The notes beneath the pieces were generated by a model. It saw nothing but the letters and a program-made list of their open reading frames with translations, had not been told where the DNA came from and did no database searches. Below, piece by piece: positions 1-8,768 of a stretch of 64,000 bases of DNA. The position numbers and the translations under genes were made by a program. Every line of letters begins with the position of its first letter. The stretch's first letter is position 1. Source of the DNA: Fibrobacterota bacterium (lineage in GTDB: Bacteria; Fibrobacterota; Chitinivibrionia; Chitinivibrionales; Chitinispirillaceae); assembly GCA_023436145.1 (NCBI GenBank), contig JAEZKP010000017.1, positions 1 to 64,000 on the forward strand. The letters run 5' to 3'.

Positions 1-2
1 AA

Positions 3-509
3 TACAGGAAAAAGATAGATTCCAGCTCCAGATCAATTAGCATTCGTTTATTTTGAACAGAAACTAATTACAGCGATGGGTTATTTGGCGAATCTTTCGA
101 GGTAACAAATAAGCTCAGTTTCAGATATCTGGAAATTCCTGTTTTATTCCAAGTCCTTATTCCTGCCGGAGATGTAGTCGTACCACAACTCTATGCAGGG
201 CCGGCAATAGCTTTCAAAACCGGTGTAGCAGGAAAATGGGAATTTCTAGCTGAAGAAGAAGAGCTTACCGATGATGAAGTTGATGAAATAAACGAAATGA
301 TGAAAACTGTAGACTTTGGTATCGCCATGGGTGCAGGTCTGGGTATTAAAGCCGGGCCCGGTAGACTCATTCTGGATGTCAGATTTACACTTGGCCTGAC
401 TGGTATACAGGATATCGACGATGAAGTAGAAGAAGCCTTAGAAGCGATGGGTGCTTCTATAGAAAAAAAAAGAAATATGGCACTCATTTCTGCTTGGCTA
501 TATGTTTGA
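3..509 (+). pseudogene. PorT-like outer-membrane beta-barrel protein, 5' truncated by window and interrupted by an in-frame TGA
   Basis: The frame ending in TGA at 507-509 encodes alternating beta strands with the FRYLEIPVLFQV and YAGPAIAFKTG segments typical of the PorT/OMP_b-brl family of outer-membrane barrels. An acidic, helical-looking loop (EEEELTDDEVDE) follows, then final strands ending in an aromatic/Val residue. Homology-like sequence continues upstream without any ATG, GTG or TTG start, but a TGA stands in frame at 54-56. The frame stays plausible on its far side (positions 3-53). This is either a decayed gene or a sequence error, because the only internal ATG cluster (297) would remove half of the barrel signature. 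The true 5' end lies outside the window. No function beyond outer-membrane location can be given. Confidence 0.5.
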
Positions 510-651
510 ATTCTAAAGAGATTTGGTGCTGCACTCAGGTACAGCACCACTTAATCTATTTACTCTCAAATCCCGCCTGCAACTTCCAAGTGCTTCCTTG
601 TGAATTAATAAAATTACAGCTATATTTAAAACAAAACACACACATTGGACT

Positions 652-1344
652 ATGAATAGAGTAGACAAAATCTTAAGTAACCTGGGCTACTGCTCCCGTC
701 GTCAGGCCGATCAGTTTCTGCATTCCCATTTTGTAAGCTTCAACAATGTCCGTATAAAAAACGGCTCCGTAAAGGCAGACCCTCATCTGTTACTCATCGA
801 TGGTGAAAAAGCAGATCACCCTGATGGACTTTTTATTCTGATGAATAAACCAGCCGGCTACGTCTGTTCACATGATCCGGCTGAAGGTTCTCTGGTTTAT
901 GAGCTGCTTCCTAAACAATGGATGAATCGCATCCCGGTTCCATCCACTATAGGCAGATTGGATAAAGATACTACCGGAGTTCTCTTGATAACCGATAACA
1001 CCCTTCTTAATCACAGACTTTCTTCACCACGGCACAGAATTGACAAAGTATACGAAGTAACAGTAGACAAGCTCATAAGTGAAGATCTCACAGAAATCTT
1101 TTCATCTGGAAAGCTCTGCCTGCCCGGTGATCCTAAACCCTGTCTGCCTGCAGATCTGAAGATCAAAGATAATTTTAATGCAACTGTCACCATCCATGAA
1201 GGACGATACCATCAGATTAAAAGAATGTTTCTGGCATGCGGCTATAAAGTCACTTCCCTCCACAGAAGCCGCTTTGGGATATACACCACAGAGAATCTGA
1301 AAGAGGGGGAATATAAAATCCTCCCCTTCCCTGATCAGAATTAG
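652..1344 (+). CDS. rsuA: 16S rRNA pseudouridine synthase, RsuA/RluB family
   Basis: 230 aa. An N-terminal S4 RNA-binding domain (about residues 1-45, MNRVDKILSNLGYCSRRQA) is followed by a PseudoU_synth_2 catalytic domain. The motif GRLDKDTTGVLLITD carries the nucleophilic Asp at residue 104. The C-terminal EGRYHQIKRMF motif is also a family hallmark. RsuA members convert U516 of 16S rRNA to pseudouridine; RluB/RluF act on 23S rRNA and share this architecture, so the exact substrate is inferred from the short length. The ribosome binding site is weak. The gene converges on the VOC gene with only a 1-bp gap. Confidence 0.88.
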   Translation: MNRVDKILSNLGYCSRRQADQFLHSHFVSFNNVRIKNGSVKADPHLLLIDGEKADHPDGLFILMNKPAGYVCSHDPAEGSLVYELLPKQWMNRIPVPSTIGRLDKDTTGVLLITDNTLLNHRLSSPRHRIDKVYEVTVDKLISEDLTEIFSSGKLCLPGDPKPCLPADLKIKDNFNATVTIHEGRYHQIKRMFLACGYKVTSLHRSRFGIYTTENLKEGEYKILPFPDQN

Positions 1345-1345
1345 C

Positions 1346-1723
1346 CTATTGCATGGAATGAAGAGCTACCTGATTACCTTCGCTGTCCTCAAAATGTGCT
1401 ATATAACCATGCTCTCCGATATCGGTTTTGGGAATAAGCAGCTTTCCACCCTTCTTCTCAACCCGGGAAAGTGTTTCCTCTATGTTTTGCACTGTAAAAT
1501 AAACCAATGTCCCTGAGTGCTGAGGTGTGTAACCTATCGCCTGCACCAGCGCTCCAGAAATCCCCCGCCCCTCAGTCATGGGAAATTCTGCAAGCTTCAT
1601 CCTCTTGAGCTCCTGAAAAGTAAGCTGATAGCCCAAAACATACTCATAAAAATCCTTTGCCCGTACAATATCGGTAACCGGTATCTCAAACCAACCTACC
1701 GGATTTCTACTCGGCTCTGCCAT
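1346..1723 (-). CDS. VOC (glyoxalase/bleomycin resistance/dioxygenase fold) family protein
   Basis: 125 aa, a complete single VOC domain. The beta-alpha-beta-beta-beta module begins GWFEIPVTDIVRAKDFYEYVLG, and a second module ends with HFEDSEGNQVALHS. Potential metal ligands such as the Glu in FEIP and the late Glu/His residues are present, but the substrate cannot be read from sequence. Small stand-alone members of this type are annotated as glyoxalase-like and are mostly uncharacterised. The start is well supported by AGGAGGAG placed 6-8 nt before the ATG at 1723. Confidence 0.8.
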   Translation of the reverse strand: MAEPSRNPVGWFEIPVTDIVRAKDFYEYVLGYQLTFQELKRMKLAEFPMTEGRGISGALVQAIGYTPQHSGTLVYFTVQNIEETLSRVEKKGGKLLIPKTDIGEHGYIAHFEDSEGNQVALHSMQ

Positions 1724-1798
1724 AACGATCTCCTCCTTTTGTCCATGAAAATCAAAAACTTATCTCAGAGAACCGCAAAACAGATGCCTTCTGGAGAA

Positions 1799-2617
1799 TC
1801 AGTGTGGTTTAACTCCGGTAAAAAAGAAATAAGCAAAGACCAGAACTCCCAGAATTATCCTGTAGTAAGCAAACGGTTTGAAATCATTACGCCGGATATA
1901 ATTCATGAAAATAGCAATCACCGCCCAGGCCACCAGAAACGAAACCACAAACCCCACCCCTAACAACTGCCACTGCTGAGCTGTCAGAGTAAATCCAGAT
2001 TTAAATAGGGAATATCCTGAAGCCCCAACCATGGTAGGAATAGCCAGAAAAAATGAAAACTCCGCAGCAACTGCTCTTGATGCCCCTAAAGCCATCGCAC
2101 CCAGGATGGTGGCCGCACTGCGGGAGGTCCCGGGGATCATGGCAAGACACTGAATAAAACCTATCGCTATTGCAGTTGAATATTTCAGTGATTTTATATT
2201 TTCGATTCTGGCAACTCTACCGGACCTCTCAATCAGTAAGAGAATAATCCCACCAACAATCAACGCAGCAGACACTACATAAGAATTGAAAAGCAGCTCT
2301 TCGATTTTATCTGCCAACAGCAATCCCACCAGAATAGCTGGTGTCACTCCCGCGACCGTTTTAAACCACAACTGCCAGCTCTCGTTGCGTTGCTCCACAG
2401 TTTTTTTAAGACTGAACGGGAAAAGCCGGTCCCAAAAATAAACGATTACCGAAAGAATTGCCCCCAGCTGAATAACCACATCGAAAACTGCAGCAAACTG
2501 CTTGTCAAATTTGACAAATTCATTGGCCAGAATCAAATGCCCCGTACTGCTAATAGGTAAAAACTCTGTAACCCCTTCAATTATACCCAGAATAATCGTT
2601 TTCCAGAAAAATTCCAT
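1799..2617 (-). CDS. uppP: Undecaprenyl-diphosphate phosphatase (UppP/BacA)
   Basis: 272 aa, the normal family length, with about eight hydrophobic segments. Both signature regions are present: GIIEGVTEFLPISSTGH (residues 11-27) with the catalytic Glu pair, and PGTSRSAATI (about 165-175) with the essential Arg/Ser. The enzyme dephosphorylates undecaprenyl diphosphate in the inner membrane, recycling the lipid carrier of peptidoglycan and O-antigen synthesis. The ATG at 2617 is preceded by GGAGAGGG. It is a stand-alone gene on the minus strand, divergent from yhbY. Confidence 0.95.
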   Translation of the reverse strand: MEFFWKTIILGIIEGVTEFLPISSTGHLILANEFVKFDKQFAAVFDVVIQLGAILSVIVYFWDRLFPFSLKKTVEQRNESWQLWFKTVAGVTPAILVGLLLADKIEELLFNSYVVSAALIVGGIILLLIERSGRVARIENIKSLKYSTAIAIGFIQCLAMIPGTSRSAATILGAMALGASRAVAAEFSFFLAIPTMVGASGYSLFKSGFTLTAQQWQLLGVGFVVSFLVAWAVIAIFMNYIRRNDFKPFAYYRIILGVLVFAYFFFTGVKPH

Positions 2618-2887
2618 GTTCCCTCTCCAAGTGATTTGTTTTATTTACTGTTTTATTAATTTACCAGTTGGGTAAGACGGTGAAATGTGTTCAAAATCAG
2701 GCTAGTCAGGCTCTTACAACATGGGATCTGCTCCGCAACTGCTCAACTGCAATATTTAAAGCCATTAGAAGAACTCGGTTTCACTTTTTCTCTTAAAAAT
2801 AATTATTTGAGGAACAAACCGATACCCATGGTTTATTTTGTGGTTCCCAGAAATGAAAAAATAACTTCTGAGCAGAAGAGGAAATCT

Positions 2888-3187
2888 ATGAAGCTGAATT
2901 CAAAACAACGTCAATACCTTAAAGGCCTGGGACATTCCCTCAAACCAGTTATCCAGGTAGGAAAAGATGGACTGAGCCAGCAGGTGCTATCCAGCATCTC
3001 CAAAGCCCTGGATGACCACGAACTTATAAAGATAAACATTCTGGAAACTGCAGATATAGAACGCGAACAAGCATCCAGCATATTAACCTCTGCACTAAAT
3101 GCAGAAGTAATTCAGACCTTAGGAAGAAAAATTCTTCTTTTCCGCAGAAACAATGAAAAACAAAAGATAGAGATCCCACAGCAGTGA
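2888..3187 (+). CDS. yhbY: Ribosome assembly RNA-binding protein, YhbY/CRM domain
   Basis: 99 aa, a single CRM domain. It has the family opening KQRQYLKGLGHSLKPVIQVGKDGLS, the central LDDHELIKI, and the C-terminal IGR-like stretch QTLGRKILLFRR. YhbY associates with pre-50S particles and binds rRNA. The open frame runs back to 2687, but the ATG at 2888 is preferred: it has AGAGGAAA just upstream and gives the usual ~97-aa length, whereas the extra 67 residues have no family similarity. Confidence 0.9.
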   Translation: MKLNSKQRQYLKGLGHSLKPVIQVGKDGLSQQVLSSISKALDDHELIKINILETADIEREQASSILTSALNAEVIQTLGRKILLFRRNNEKQKIEIPQQ

Positions 3188-3188
3188 T

Positions 3189-4859
3189 CTAAAATATACC
3201 AGGAAAAAATAAACTGGTCAAAATCCAGGCAACGCCTCCACTAAGAAGCCCATAAAGGATACATACCATCATATTCTGCCGAATCAATAAGCCCTCTTTT
3301 CCCACCAGCCCCACAGTAGTAAGCACTGCCACCACATTATGAATACAGATCATATTGCCGGCAGCCCCTCCAACCGCCTGTAAGGAGAGTATAGGGGTTA
3401 CAGGCAAAGATGCACTCTGAGCGATTCCAAACTGAAAAGGCCCGAACATGATGTTGGAAACGGTGGCACTTCCCGATACAAACGCCCCCAGAATTCCTAC
3501 AAAAGGGGCCATCAGATACCATATTTTTCCGGTAAATGCTGCCGCCGCTTTTGCAAGCACAATAAGCATCGAATCTTTAGAGGTAGCCTCTGCGGAATTC
3601 ATCATTATATAAACCATAGCTAAAGTAAAAACCAGTGCTATTGCAGCAGGAATAATCATATGAACCACTTCCACCCAGGCTCTGGATGCCACCTTCCAGT
3701 TGACTTTATGCAGATAAGGAATTAGAAGTGCAACTAATATGAAAGGAAATATTCCAGGGTTGTAAAATGGTTCTATGTCCCTGCTTATGGTAGTTCCCAA
3801 TATGTTACTCCACCCAATCGACCAGAACCGCAACAGAGGTTCAACCCTGAAAAAAGGAAGCCTGCTTAAGAGCAACAAAAACCCTATCAATACATAGGGA
3901 AACCATGCCCTGAAAATACCCATTGGTCTTTCAATACTGGTGTTTACATGTGCTCCTGCCTTAACAATCCCTTCCCAGTGCCCAGGCCACTTATCATGAG
4001 AGGGGAAATCCCAATTCCCAAATGAAGGAATCAGTTTCCATTTTAAAAGAAGCACAAACACCACCAGCCCGAAAAGAGAACCCACCAGAGAAGGAAGCTC
4101 CGGGCCCACAAAAACCGCGATTATCATTTGTGGAAATGTAAACAGAAAACCGGCCAATAAAGATGCTGGCCATATCTTAAGACCGCTCCTGTATGAGCCA
4201 CCTCCTATTTTGGTCATAACCGATATGGTAGCCAGAGGTAAAAACGTTCCCACTAAAAAGCTTAGCCCCCCTGCTACCGCTCCGATATTGGCTAAAAAGT
4301 CATTAAAGCTCAAAGTGCTTCCGTTTCGGATTATCGGCCAAGATCCCAATTCACGAATTGTCTCAAATCCCCCCCATAGTGGAACACCTACAGCACCAAA
4401 AATAGTAGGTGGTCCGGATGCCAAAAGGGTAACCACAGCAGCGATAAAGGGCGGGAAACCCATTCCCACCAATAACGGTGCCCCAATTGCAGCAGGAGTC
4501 CCAAAGCCAGCCGCACTTTCCAAAAACCCTCCCATAAACCAGGCAATCACCAGTACCTGAACCCGTCTGTCAGAGCTGAGGCTGGCCATGGAATTGGAAA
4601 TCTGAGCTATACCTCCGCTTCTGCGTAAAAGCTGCAAAATCAGTAAAGCCCCAAAGACAATGATCAGAATGTCTATAGCGTTTATGAGCCCGGCAATAGA
4701 TGCAGCAGCAATCCAGGACAATGGCATATCCCAGGCAGTTAAAGCCACTATCACTGCCACAGCAAAGCCCACAGGCATCGCTTTACTTGAAGGCCACATC
4801 AAAGCCAGCATCAAAACACCGACAACCAAAATAGGCAAAGCAGCAAGAATTACCAGCAT
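3189..4859 (-). CDS. lctP: L-lactate permease (LctP/LldP family)
   Basis: 556 aa with about 13-14 hydrophobic segments. The family signatures are ESAAGFGTPAAIGAPLL (about residues 130-146) and, near the C-terminus, SVSGSATVSNIMFGPFQ-like and LQAVGGAAGNMICIHNVVA sequences. The protein is a proton-coupled lactate (also glycolate) transporter of the inner membrane. The frame is open to 4895, but the ATG at 4859 has AAGGAG 8 nt upstream and begins directly with the first membrane segment, so it is chosen. The gene is convergent with yhbY, 1 bp apart. It fits a metabolism in which lactate is taken up or excreted. Confidence 0.9.
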   Translation of the reverse strand: MLVILAALPILVVGVLMLALMWPSSKAMPVGFAVAVIVALTAWDMPLSWIAAASIAGLINAIDILIIVFGALLILQLLRRSGGIAQISNSMASLSSDRRVQVLVIAWFMGGFLESAAGFGTPAAIGAPLLVGMGFPPFIAAVVTLLASGPPTIFGAVGVPLWGGFETIRELGSWPIIRNGSTLSFNDFLANIGAVAGGLSFLVGTFLPLATISVMTKIGGGSYRSGLKIWPASLLAGFLFTFPQMIIAVFVGPELPSLVGSLFGLVVFVLLLKWKLIPSFGNWDFPSHDKWPGHWEGIVKAGAHVNTSIERPMGIFRAWFPYVLIGFLLLLSRLPFFRVEPLLRFWSIGWSNILGTTISRDIEPFYNPGIFPFILVALLIPYLHKVNWKVASRAWVEVVHMIIPAAIALVFTLAMVYIMMNSAEATSKDSMLIVLAKAAAAFTGKIWYLMAPFVGILGAFVSGSATVSNIMFGPFQFGIAQSASLPVTPILSLQAVGGAAGNMICIHNVVAVLTTVGLVGKEGLLIRQNMMVCILYGLLSGGVAWILTSLFFPGIF

Positions 4860-5035
4860 TACAAAGACTCCTTTTTCCGCATAAACGGAGAGCAAGATTC
4901 AGTCCAACCAAAGAAAAGGTTGCTCCAGGAATATGACATATTATTGTTTTCTTTTACTTTTGGCTTTCCATATTACAAAGAATAATGTAAATTAACAGAC
5001 ATTTAACACAATATTCAATAATATCTGGAGGTCTC

Positions 5036-5719
5036 ATGACATATTCCAAAAAAGTACTTGCAATAAGCTTGGCAGGAGCATTTTTTTTAACTGCAGGGTG
5101 CGCATCCGTATCCAACTTTCAGACCGGTAAACCACTGGGCAAAGGCAACATGCAGGGCTATTGCGCAGTTTCACATATTACCACTAAAGGCAATCCCATC
5201 ACGATTCCGGGTTTAATTGAAGTACAGCCGGAATTTACTTTTTTTGAAGTCGGAGCAATGCTGGGAATCACTGACAGACTGGATTTAGGTTTAAAGTATA
5301 CCTTCCCTACCGGCGGTTTATTTGACAGCAAGTTCTGCCTGATTGGCTCCGGTAAAGAGAAAGGTTTTTTCCTGGCTCCCGGACTGCGCGCCGGCTATTC
5401 TTCGCTTTCAGACAGCGACGATACAGATGATACCGATGATTCAAACAAAAACTCCAGAATAGAGCTGTCAGTACCAGTTTACTTGACTATTAATTTTTCT
5501 GAATTCTTTTCACTGTCTTTAATTCCAACCTATTCAGGACGCTTTATCACCCAAGATTCCTATTACTCAAATCTGCTGGGAGGAAACCTGAACATGAAAC
5601 TCGGCAGAAAATTCGGAGTAGTGATAGATGCAGCATTTTACCATAACTTCAAATGGGAGTGGCAGGAAGTTCAGGGAGGCGCAGCAATATTTTTCCCCCT
5701 GCCCAGTATCAATTTCTAA
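5036..5719 (+). CDS. Predicted outer-membrane lipoprotein, beta-rich, unknown function
   Basis: 227 aa. A type II signal peptide ends in the lipobox LTAGC (Cys about residue 22). The mature part looks like a small beta-barrel: alternating hydrophobic strands (TFFEVGAMLGITDRLDLGLKY, then GFFLAPGLRAGYSS) and a final strand ending in Phe. A strongly acidic Asp/Thr loop (SDDTDDTDDS) lies in the middle. GGAGG sits 5 nt before the ATG. It is a single-gene unit, convergent with the next lipoprotein. I do not recognise a named family. Confidence 0.7.
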   Translation: MTYSKKVLAISLAGAFFLTAGCASVSNFQTGKPLGKGNMQGYCAVSHITTKGNPITIPGLIEVQPEFTFFEVGAMLGITDRLDLGLKYTFPTGGLFDSKFCLIGSGKEKGFFLAPGLRAGYSSLSDSDDTDDTDDSNKNSRIELSVPVYLTINFSEFFSLSLIPTYSGRFITQDSYYSNLLGGNLNMKLGRKFGVVIDAAFYHNFKWEWQEVQGGAAIFFPLPSINF

Positions 5720-5733
5720 CAGTAAAGTAACCA

Positions 5734-5761
5734 AAACTCCGGGCTGGCATTTCCGGAGTTT
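5734..5761. terminator. Hairpin between convergent genes
   Basis: AAACTCCGG at 5734-5742 pairs with CCGGAGTTT at 5753-5761 around a 10-nt loop. It lies just after the stop of the plus-strand lipoprotein and overlaps the stop of the convergent minus-strand gene. The T/A flanks could let it work in both directions, but the T tract is short. Confidence 0.5.
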
Positions 5762-6425
5762 ACCTCTCAGTTTTGTAAAGAGATGACAATGCTCCGGTCT
5801 GATAACCCAGAGTAAAATCCCTGATAAAAACTGTATCCTGCTTTTCATCTGCTATGTTAAGCAATAAATAGTCAACAGAATTTCTTCTGACAAAGGCAAG
5901 CTCATAGCTGCCTGCCGGCACATCGGGTAAAACATAAAAACCATTGATATCCAACTGTGTTGATGCCCCGAAACCTGGTATTATAACCTTTATGTCACCT
6001 GTTTTCTCTGCAGTGATTACCTTTCCTTTGAGAGTAACCAGAGACTTGAGCATCACCGGCCTTTCAAGCTGTAAAGAGGTCTGCTGCTTGCGGATGAGAG
6101 AAAGATCACACCTTCCTCTGGATACATCGTATATATAAAGCAAATACTGTCCATCAGGAACTCCCTGAAGAACGAAACACCCATTTCTGGAAGTGGTTGC
6201 AGAATAAGTATTGAAGATGGAATCGTGATCATTAATGATACGCACATCAAAAAGAGACACCAGTGCTTCAACCGCATCTGTGGAATCCGGATGAACCGCT
6301 TTACCGATAACCACCTTACGCTCTATATCATTACTAATATTTCTTCTGCCTGAAATACAAGAGACAAGAGAAAACAAGGGCAGGATAGCACAGAGAATTG
6401 ATAATGAATTAATCCTGAAATTCAA
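5760..6425 (-). CDS. Lipoprotein with carboxypeptidase-like regulatory (CarboxypepD_reg-type) repeats
   Basis: 221 aa. The signal peptide ends in LVSC (Cys about residue 23), predicting lipidation. Two short beta-sandwich units follow: VVIGKAVHPDSTDAVEALVSLF... with GCFVLQGVPDGQYLLYIYD, and VTLKGKVITAEKTGDIKVIIPG... with GFYVLPDVPAGSYELAFVR. Both match the pattern of extracellular CarboxypepD_reg/peptidase regulatory domains, which are structural rather than catalytic. The start is a TTG at 6425 preceded by GGAGGGG; no ATG is available before the signal peptide. Its ligand is unknown. Confidence 0.65.
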   Translation of the reverse strand: MNFRINSLSILCAILPLFSLVSCISGRRNISNDIERKVVIGKAVHPDSTDAVEALVSLFDVRIINDHDSIFNTYSATTSRNGCFVLQGVPDGQYLLYIYDVSRGRCDLSLIRKQQTSLQLERPVMLKSLVTLKGKVITAEKTGDIKVIIPGFGASTQLDINGFYVLPDVPAGSYELAFVRRNSVDYLLLNIADEKQDTVFIRDFTLGYQTGALSSLYKTER

Positions 6426-6540
6426 TTTCCCCTCCAGGTTACATTGAATCAGGTATTATGTCTATTATATATATATTACCACTTTTTTACGGTTGAAGCA
6501 ATATTTAAGGGGAACAACCCTGAAGAATAAACCGGGAGCG

Positions 6541-6570
6541 AAAAAAAATGCCCCTCACAAGAGAGGGGCA
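6541..6570 (-). terminator. Rho-independent terminator of the OmpA/TSP3 gene
   Basis: Read on the minus strand, an 8-bp stem TGCCCCTC/GAGGGGCA (6549-6556 with 6563-6570) with a 6-nt loop is followed directly by eight Ts. It lies about 27 nt after the stop codon of the OmpA-family gene, which makes it a textbook intrinsic terminator. Confidence 0.9.
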
Positions 6571-6596
6571 TGAAAAGTTCAGTTTAAGGCGCTGGA

Positions 6597-8396
6597 TCAG
6601 TCGATTCTATGCATTTCAACCCTTCTGTTTCTCTCCCGGCCTTCCGCAGTAGCATTATCTGCAATGGGGAATGCCTCACCATAACCGACTGCTCTGAGCC
6701 GCTCCGCAGCAATACCCTTCTGAATCAGGTACGCCCTGACTGCATCTGCACGGGCCTGTGACAGTTTTAAATTCACCGCATCACTACCCTGGCTATCAGT
6801 ATGCCCCTGAATCTCCAGTTTAACTTCCTTCCACTCAGCAAGTGACTCATACACCTGGTCCAGAATAGTATAGGAATTCACATTGAGAACCGCCTTACCA
6901 GACATGAATGTCACCCCTGCCAGTATCAGTTTGCCCCGTTGAATTTCCTGAGTCTTAGGACAACCATCATTGGTGGGAAGCCCTTTCACTCCCGGACACT
7001 TATCCATATCGTCCGCGACACCATCTCCATCATTATCCAACTCCGGACACCCATCATTATCTTCAAAACCATCGATATCCTCTGGTTTATCCGGACATAA
7101 ATCCTTCTCATCATCTATACCATCGCCATCATTGTCCCGGTCGATACAACCATCCTCATCCTGGAAACCATCCTTATCTTCCGCTTCATTAGGACATTTA
7201 TCCACATCATCGTTGATTCCATCATTGTCCGCATCCAGAACTGGACAACCATCACAACTTACTGCTGCCAGAGGACATTTGTCACGAGTATCAGGAATTC
7301 CATCATTGTCATTATCATAATCAGGACAGCCATCCTCATCCTGGAAACCATCCTTGTCTTCGGCTTCTTTAGGACATTTATCCAGCTTATCGATAATCCC
7401 GTCCCCATCAGTATCCGGTTCCCTGAAAATACCCTGCCATCCGAAAGCTACCTGCGCTCCAAAACGGGGTAGTGCTTTTGTGGAGTAACTGTATCCATCA
7501 TTCCTCCAATTGGTGACATTTGCTTCTGATTTGTCAGAAATACCGAAATCACCTGCCATTGTCAGATAAATTCCATTGGAGAAGTTAAACTTTACACCCG
7601 GAGTCAGCCAGACCTGATCATCATTAAATGAATAAACATCGAATCTCTGGGTATAACGGCTCACCGATGACTCCCCGGTAATTTCAGTAAACAGAGTAAT
7701 AACAGGAGCAGGTGTATACTCTACCGCCATCGCTCCTACTACAGCACTTCTGCTTTTCTGCTGTGCAACAACACACCCCAGATTGGCATGAAGCCGCAGT
7801 GGAATCGCTGTTGAAAGTCTGTCAAAATTCATGGTCCATAAAATCATGGGATTCAGGAAATAGACATTTTCTGCCAGCTTACTATACTGCCCGTTGGAAT
7901 CATCCATTATGTAATAGGAGTGCCTGGCAAAAAGCCCCCTTTTATTCTGTCCTGTCGGAAAGGTCAGTTTCAGACCGTATGCATGGCTGATAAATGCACT
8001 TTCTTTCTGAAAGGGATTTCCCAGCTTGAGGGCAACACCCAGATCACCAATACCGGAGAGAGTCTGCTCAAAGCCGGAGATATCAGAATATGCAGGGACA
8101 TCAACACTGATATCGAGATATTTACCCAATGCACACCCGATATAGAAATTCCCGGAAAACAGATGCGAGGACTCATGGGAGATTTCTCTGGTCCCTTTCC
8201 TTACAACAGTCAAATACTCCTTATCTGCTGCGTATTTAAAACTGCTTCCGATGTGAAAGCCGGTTTTACCCAGTGTATTTGCCGAAAAAGTTCTTATCAC
8301 ACCGGATTGCCCAGAAGTGTTGACATCGTTTGCAGTTACCGTAATTGCAAAAGACAGCATCAGAGCTCCGGAAAAGAGCCTTTTACTTAACCGCAT
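6597..8396 (-). CDS. OmpA-family outer-membrane protein with thrombospondin type 3 repeats
   Basis: 599 aa. A signal peptide (MRLSKRLFSGALMLSFAITVTA) is followed by a ~320-residue N-terminal beta-barrel-like region. About five calcium-binding TSP type 3 repeats follow (DTDGDGIIDKLDKCP, DNDNDGIPDTRDKCP, DADNDGINDDVDKCP, DNDGDGIDDEKDLCP, DNDGDGVADDMDKCP). A C-terminal OmpA peptidoglycan-binding domain closes the protein (LEIQGHTDSQG, NLKLSQARADAVRAYL, RNRRVEM). It should tether the outer membrane to the cell wall. The frame is open to 8456, but AAGGAG lies 7 nt before the ATG at 8396, which begins the signal peptide. A strong terminator follows, so this is a monocistronic unit. Confidence 0.88.
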   Translation of the reverse strand: MRLSKRLFSGALMLSFAITVTANDVNTSGQSGVIRTFSANTLGKTGFHIGSSFKYAADKEYLTVVRKGTREISHESSHLFSGNFYIGCALGKYLDISVDVPAYSDISGFEQTLSGIGDLGVALKLGNPFQKESAFISHAYGLKLTFPTGQNKRGLFARHSYYIMDDSNGQYSKLAENVYFLNPMILWTMNFDRLSTAIPLRLHANLGCVVAQQKSRSAVVGAMAVEYTPAPVITLFTEITGESSVSRYTQRFDVYSFNDDQVWLTPGVKFNFSNGIYLTMAGDFGISDKSEANVTNWRNDGYSYSTKALPRFGAQVAFGWQGIFREPDTDGDGIIDKLDKCPKEAEDKDGFQDEDGCPDYDNDNDGIPDTRDKCPLAAVSCDGCPVLDADNDGINDDVDKCPNEAEDKDGFQDEDGCIDRDNDGDGIDDEKDLCPDKPEDIDGFEDNDGCPELDNDGDGVADDMDKCPGVKGLPTNDGCPKTQEIQRGKLILAGVTFMSGKAVLNVNSYTILDQVYESLAEWKEVKLEIQGHTDSQGSDAVNLKLSQARADAVRAYLIQKGIAAERLRAVGYGEAFPIADNATAEGRERNRRVEMHRID

Positions 8397-8768
8397 AAGC
8401 ATCTCCTTGCCTGTAAACATTAAAAAATCAGCTCTACTGATCTCAGGTAATATCATTTAACTAACATCTTAATATAAATAAACGGTTAACTTGAGCATAT
8501 ACAGAAATTCTCGAAATTTTTATCCCTTATCCTCTTCCCGGTTATTACTTTAAAACACCCCTGCTTTAATGGTACATTCCAGGCATCACCTTTTATCAAT
8601 GAATATCATCCCAGAAATAGCCAATACTTCTTTAATAAGAATAGTAAATGAGAATAATCCAGTAATTAATTTTAAAGAGGATCAGTTTCAGAGGCAGGCA
8701 GTATTTCAGAAGAACCTTCTGCAATCATTCAGGCTGGTACTATAATTTATCAACCTTACTTTTCACAT
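8397..8768. other. 372-bp intergenic region
   Basis: AT-rich spacer between the OmpA gene start and the end of the GGGP synthase gene. It should hold the OmpA promoter, but no convincing -35/-10 pair stands out. A 48-codon plus-strand frame (8599-8745) has no ribosome binding site and no recognisable similarity, so it is not called as a gene. No stable hairpin or repeat was noticed. Confidence 0.5.

Noticed and set aside
54..56. TGA recoding (Sec or Trp) as the explanation of the in-frame TGAs near 54 and 54141
   Set aside because: TGA ends well-conserved genes here, such as the OmpA protein after the RRVEM motif, so recoding is not general. No SECIS-like hairpin was seen after either site. 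Decay or sequence error is simpler.
6970..7320. Plus-strand 116-codon Ser/Pro-rich frame
   Set aside because: It is the shadow of the Asp-rich TSP type 3 repeats on the opposite strand, which give regular Ser codons in antisense. There is no ribosome binding site.
8599..8745. 48-codon plus-strand open frame in the OmpA/GGGPS gap
   Set aside because: It has no ribosome binding site and no recognisable similarity. A frame this short is expected by chance in AT-rich DNA.
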